Assembly (NCBI RefSeq): GCF_900106785.1
Contig: NZ_LT629834.1
Span: 1-64,000 of the forward strand
Source: Prevotellamassilia timonensis
GTDB lineage: Bacteria; Bacteroidota; Bacteroidia; Bacteroidales; Bacteroidaceae
Direction of reading: 5' to 3'
DNA: 64,000 nucleotides
Shown here: piece by piece, positions 60,787 through 64,000 of the stretch
Layout of the letters: each line of letters begins with the position of its first letter
Position numbering within the stretch: the first letter of the stretch is position 1
The notes under the pieces: model-generated
Told to the model about the DNA's origin: nothing
Seen by the model: the letters and a program-made list of their open reading frames with translations, nothing else
Database searches by the model: none
Program-made: the position numbers and the translations under genes

Positions 60787-63756
60787 TTACTTTACTGAGA
60801 TTTTCCTTGTATGCTCCCCATTCTCGGAGATTGCCTTCACGACATACACACCCGATGCGGGAACCTTGAAGTCGGCTTGCTTGACGCTTTCGCCTGTCAT
60901 TTGGCGTGACACTACCAGTTTGCCTGATACGTCAAATACCATCAATGTGGCTGCAGCAGGCTTGTCCTGTGTGAGTTTAGCCTCGTAGATGCCTGTCGTA
61001 GAACCGTTGCCATTGACAGTGAAATCCTCGTCTTCTCCAGAAATGGAGGTATTGTCAGCCTGTCTGTCCGAGCTGCCCACATGGTTCTCCCTTGCCTGTG
61101 TTCCGTTAGGCATACTTGCATCACACTCGCTGCCGACATAGACGGTCATCGTTGTCGTACACTTCTTGGGTGTTTCTATCTGCACGTTGCCCCTTGTGGT
61201 GAATGAGGTCACAGGCGTACCGTTTACGGTAAGATCTGTGATATGTGTCTCGCCCTTTCCGTACTTGATGCAGAACCGCCATGCACGAAGTGACCAGACA
61301 TATTCATGATGCACGGTCTGTCCGTTCAACTTGTATGTGACCTGCATATTGCGGACTGTAACACTGAGCACATCGCCCGGCTTGATGGTGACATATTTGG
61401 TTAGGCTTGTATATCCACCGGTTATGATATGCGCCTTGTCGCCCCGCACGTCGAAGCCATATTGGGTGATCTCGTCCGTGAGGCTTGGCTCCAATCCCAC
61501 ACGGTAGTTTGATTTTGTATCGTTCACCGTCCATGAGATGTCGCCAGACAGATAGGTCCTGGTGTCATGCGAGTATGAGGTGTAGAGTGCGTTGCCAGTG
61601 GCATAAATCTCGTTGCCTCCACCTTGTGATACGGACAGCGCATAGGCGCCGGGGGCAAGATTCGTGATTCTATGCGTGTCACCGAAGAATGTTCCTCTGG
61701 CAATGGTTTCTCCTTTTACTTTTCCTGCAACGGTGTCAACGCTGAGCACATAGGAATAGACTGGTGTACCGATGTTGATGCCGATGTCGATATACCCGTC
61801 ATTGCGTGGAACTCCATTCTCGCAACTTGACGGCGTAGGAGTGGCATCATAGGAAATGCCGTCATAATAGGCGAATGTGAACACATCGCTTCCGCTTCCG
61901 TCTGCATCCCATAGGATATTGCGGAATATGGTCTTGCCCCTTGTCATATCAGGCTTGGAGCATCTTATGTTGCTATTGCTGTTGATGTCGAAATCACCTT
62001 CACCGCTTGGGTCTATGAGCATGACGGTACGCTTGCGGCAATAGTCTGAGAACTCCCTGTCAGGTGTGAGGTCATAGCTCAACTCTGCCATATAACCGAC
62101 ATCATCTATTCCTCCTGTCCTCAAGCCTGCCATATTCAAGGCGGACTCTGCTCCTTCCGTTCGGATAATGCCCACATTTGTGTCTGTGTCAGTTGCATCC
62201 GAAAGGGATATGGTTCTTGTCGCACTTCCTGTTCCGTCAACACGCAGGCAGATGTTTTTGCCTTCCTTGCGGATGGAGATGTCCGTTCCGTCAACATCCG
62301 TGGCGATGTATGAATTTGAGACCGCTCCGTTGATGATCGGATAAACAACTCCAGCATTGGTGAACCGGAATCCATACTTGCATGTGCTGCCACCGATGCT
62401 TCCGAAGCCAACGTCAAAAGTCGGGTGACTTGTCGGACAGGTGAACTCAAAAGCACCGCCACCTCCAACAAGGGCTGGTGTCGTGGCATAAGCTCCGGAA
62501 GCGGCTTTCTCTTGGATGATATTGTCAGTAAAGCCATTCCTTGACACTTCAAGTCCTTGCGCAGTCCATCTTGCCACTGTACTGTCGGGCTTTGACGGCA
62601 CGTTGGTCTTGACCATCCATGTACGTTTCATGACATGCCACAGGGAATCTGTAGGTGAGGTATATGTTGCAAGTGCCGCATCATCGTCGCCCCAGAAAGT
62701 GAAGCCTCTGTCCGGCATCGGATTGCCGTTTTCACGTCCCATGACAAGCAGACGGGAAGCGGATGAAGGGTTGTATGGATTTGCGTCATGATAGGTTCCG
62801 TTCTCCTTCAAGGCCGCATACACCGGACTTTCCTCATATGATGTTGCGGAAAGCGGTTGGGAGAGACTTCCTGCCATGTCGGTTCCAACAGCTGTGACCC
62901 TATGGTGGTAGGCTTGGTTCTCCGCCATGTCCCAAGTCAGGTTTCCGTCGCTGTCAAGATACGAGCCTTTGAGGGTGATGCCGTACTTTACCGCCAGATA
63001 GCTCTCCACTTTTCTGCGCTCATCGGGTGTAAGCATCCTGCTGAAAACAACAAGCTCAGGGGCATATCCCCGGATGGAAGCATTACCGAAGAGCGAGGTC
63101 GGGAAATCCGTACCGAAACTGCCCGAGGTGGAAGGTGTTCCTATGAATAATGTGGTATTGGAGTTGTCTCCCCACAATGTTGTTGAAGGATTGCTTACCT
63201 TGAAGTAGGACACAACTCGCAGAGCGCTTTCCTTAAAACCGTTCTCGGACAAAGAATCACTTGATTGATAAAGCAGGTCTTCACCCGATGCTGAACCATA
63301 GTCCAGTGGTTCAACACCTCTACCCCTTACGGCTTTGTCCTTGCTCAGAATGGCTCCGTCCCCCTTGCGGCCGTCAAGAGCATAGACAACCATATCCTTG
63401 CCGATGGTTGCCAGTTCCGGTGAAAAGACACCGATGACGGTAGCCTGCGAGAGGTCGCCGTGCTTGAGGCTGGCACTCAGGCTGCGGAATCCGTCTGCGA
63501 GCCAGAGACTCGGATTGAAGTTGAAGTAATGGACTGAACTGTTCGGAAGAGTAAGTTCAGACTTGACGCCACGGCTGTCCAATAGCATCAGCCGTATGGA
63601 ATCCCCAGAGAAATCCTGCCAACGGTAATAACCTTGCAGGTCTGAGTTCAATGGCGCAGTCTTGAACCACAGTTCGCTTCCGCTGACTCCTCCGGGCGTT
63701 TGCGCGAAACTGCCGATAGCGAAGCCTAACAGTAACAAAGAAGTAAACTTTCTCAT
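60787..63756 (-). CDS. T9SS-exported surface protein, partner of the Rhs giant
   Basis: 989 aa. The signal peptide (ends GSFAQ) and the C-terminal sorting domain (about 915-989: LMVFDVSGKLVVSRQMTGES, GVYVVKAISENG, HTRKISVK) mark it as a type IX secretion cargo. The N-terminal half has the LamG/concanavalin-like module seen in such proteins: ELVVFSRMLTPDERRKVESYLAVKYGITL, followed by MGRENGNPMPDRGFTFWGDDD. The middle is beta-rich and repetitive. It begins the operon and is followed by the 3013-aa Rhs gene after 17 nt. A role in binding or presenting that protein at the surface is inferred from the linkage. Confidence 0.88.
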   Translation of the reverse strand: MRKFTSLLLLGFAIGSFAQTPGGVSGSELWFKTAPLNSDLQGYYRWQDFSGDSIRLMLLDSRGVKSELTLPNSSVHYFNFNPSLWLADGFRSLSASLKHGDLSQATVIGVFSPELATIGKDMVVYALDGRKGDGAILSKDKAVRGRGVEPLDYGSASGEDLLYQSSDSLSENGFKESALRVVSYFKVSNPSTTLWGDNSNTTLFIGTPSTSGSFGTDFPTSLFGNASIRGYAPELVVFSRMLTPDERRKVESYLAVKYGITLKGSYLDSDGNLTWDMAENQAYHHRVTAVGTDMAGSLSQPLSATSYEESPVYAALKENGTYHDANPYNPSSASRLLVMGRENGNPMPDRGFTFWGDDDAALATYTSPTDSLWHVMKRTWMVKTNVPSKPDSTVARWTAQGLEVSRNGFTDNIIQEKAASGAYATTPALVGGGGAFEFTCPTSHPTFDVGFGSIGGSTCKYGFRFTNAGVVYPIINGAVSNSYIATDVDGTDISIRKEGKNICLRVDGTGSATRTISLSDATDTDTNVGIIRTEGAESALNMAGLRTGGIDDVGYMAELSYDLTPDREFSDYCRKRTVMLIDPSGEGDFDINSNSNIRCSKPDMTRGKTIFRNILWDADGSGSDVFTFAYYDGISYDATPTPSSCENGVPRNDGYIDIGINIGTPVYSYVLSVDTVAGKVKGETIARGTFFGDTHRITNLAPGAYALSVSQGGGNEIYATGNALYTSYSHDTRTYLSGDISWTVNDTKSNYRVGLEPSLTDEITQYGFDVRGDKAHIITGGYTSLTKYVTIKPGDVLSVTVRNMQVTYKLNGQTVHHEYVWSLRAWRFCIKYGKGETHITDLTVNGTPVTSFTTRGNVQIETPKKCTTTMTVYVGSECDASMPNGTQARENHVGSSDRQADNTSISGEDEDFTVNGNGSTTGIYEAKLTQDKPAAATLMVFDVSGKLVVSRQMTGESVKQADFKVPASGVYVVKAISENGEHTRKISVK

Positions 63757-63933
63757 GCGCTGTCAATTTGGAGTGTTTGAAAAATATAAAAACGTATGCC
63801 TCTGCCGCGCAGGGAGAGACCAGTGAGAGAGAGAACGGACTGTTACTACGGAGAAGAATTGTGATATAGGCTTGCTCCGTAAAGTCCTATTGTCACGTGG
63901 CAGGCCAATAGGCTTTACCACCAAAATAATGCT

Positions 63934-63941
63934 GCAAATAT
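63934..63941 (-). promoter_or_regulatory. -7 promoter element of the T9SS cargo-Rhs operon
   Basis: TATATTTG on the minus strand, identical to the argR operon element, about 178 nt upstream of the start codon at 63756. The long leader (63757-63933) shows no gene. Confidence 0.55.
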
Positions 63942-64000
63942 ACAAAAATAATCTTAATAAACAGATATAATCTTTAAGAAATTTGCTGATTTGGTGTTTT

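Noticed and set aside
1-64000. tRNA or rRNA genes
   Set aside because: I saw no cloverleaf-like sequence or rRNA segment on reading the intergenic regions. A tRNA scan would settle this.

Overview
The window comes from a member of the Bacteroidales (Bacteroidota). The evidence is a SusC/SusD pair, type IX secretion (T9SS)-like C-terminal domains, -7 promoter elements of the TAnnTTTG type, few Shine-Dalgarno sites, CTnDOT-style tyrosine recombinases, and a dcw cluster with the Bacteroidota FtsL-like protein and a PASTA-bearing FtsI. Base composition is about 50-54% GC over most of the chromosome part. It is lower in the mobile element and clearly AT-rich around 51.2-52.3 kb. I cannot name a genus safely; Prevotellaceae-like is a guess.

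Layout. 1-3.3 kb: repeat-rich noncoding DNA, a small lipoprotein and a MATE transporter. 3.5-13.9 kb: cell-wall and division operon mraZ-rsmH-ftsL-ftsI-murE-mraY-murD-ftsW, with an MraZ-type operator on its promoter; it stops after ftsW. 14.4-22.1 kb, minus strand: two tandem CotH-like kinases, a CYTH phosphatase with a tiny membrane protein, release factor 2 and a long-chain acyl-CoA ligase. 22.1-23.4 kb: noncoding DNA with a 116-bp-armed inverted repeat. 23.4-28.5 kb: arginine operon argR-GNAT-argG-argC-argD with a probable ArgR operator. 28.7-36.4 kb: DUF1634/TSUP pair, OmpA-type porin, M16 protease with a 59-aa protein upstream, and nadB. 36.5-43.1 kb: a lipoprotein gene broken by an in-frame TAG and a SusC/SusD/lipoprotein operon. 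43.4-50.9 kb: a mobilizable element (two IntDOT-like recombinases, regulators, a probable oriT, MobC, relaxase). It is bordered by a truncated recombinase on one side and the tail of a GH29 alpha-fucosidase on the other. 51.2-63.8 kb, minus strand: a T9SS cargo protein, a 3013-aa SpvB/TcB/Rhs protein with an exchangeable C-terminal toxin-like domain, and a small AT-rich lipoprotein in the immunity-gene position.

Two repeat families run through the chromosomal part. One is a 185-bp element with terminal inverted repeats (four copies), each tip of which reads as an outward -7 promoter element. The other is a REP-like GACGCGTC palindrome at five intergenic loci, usually as inverted pairs.

The best candidate for an undescribed system is the 51.2-63.8 kb module: a secreted Rhs/SpvB giant tipped with a predicted permuted papain-like (NlpC/LRAT-type) enzyme, its putative lipoprotein immunity partner and a T9SS-exported companion.
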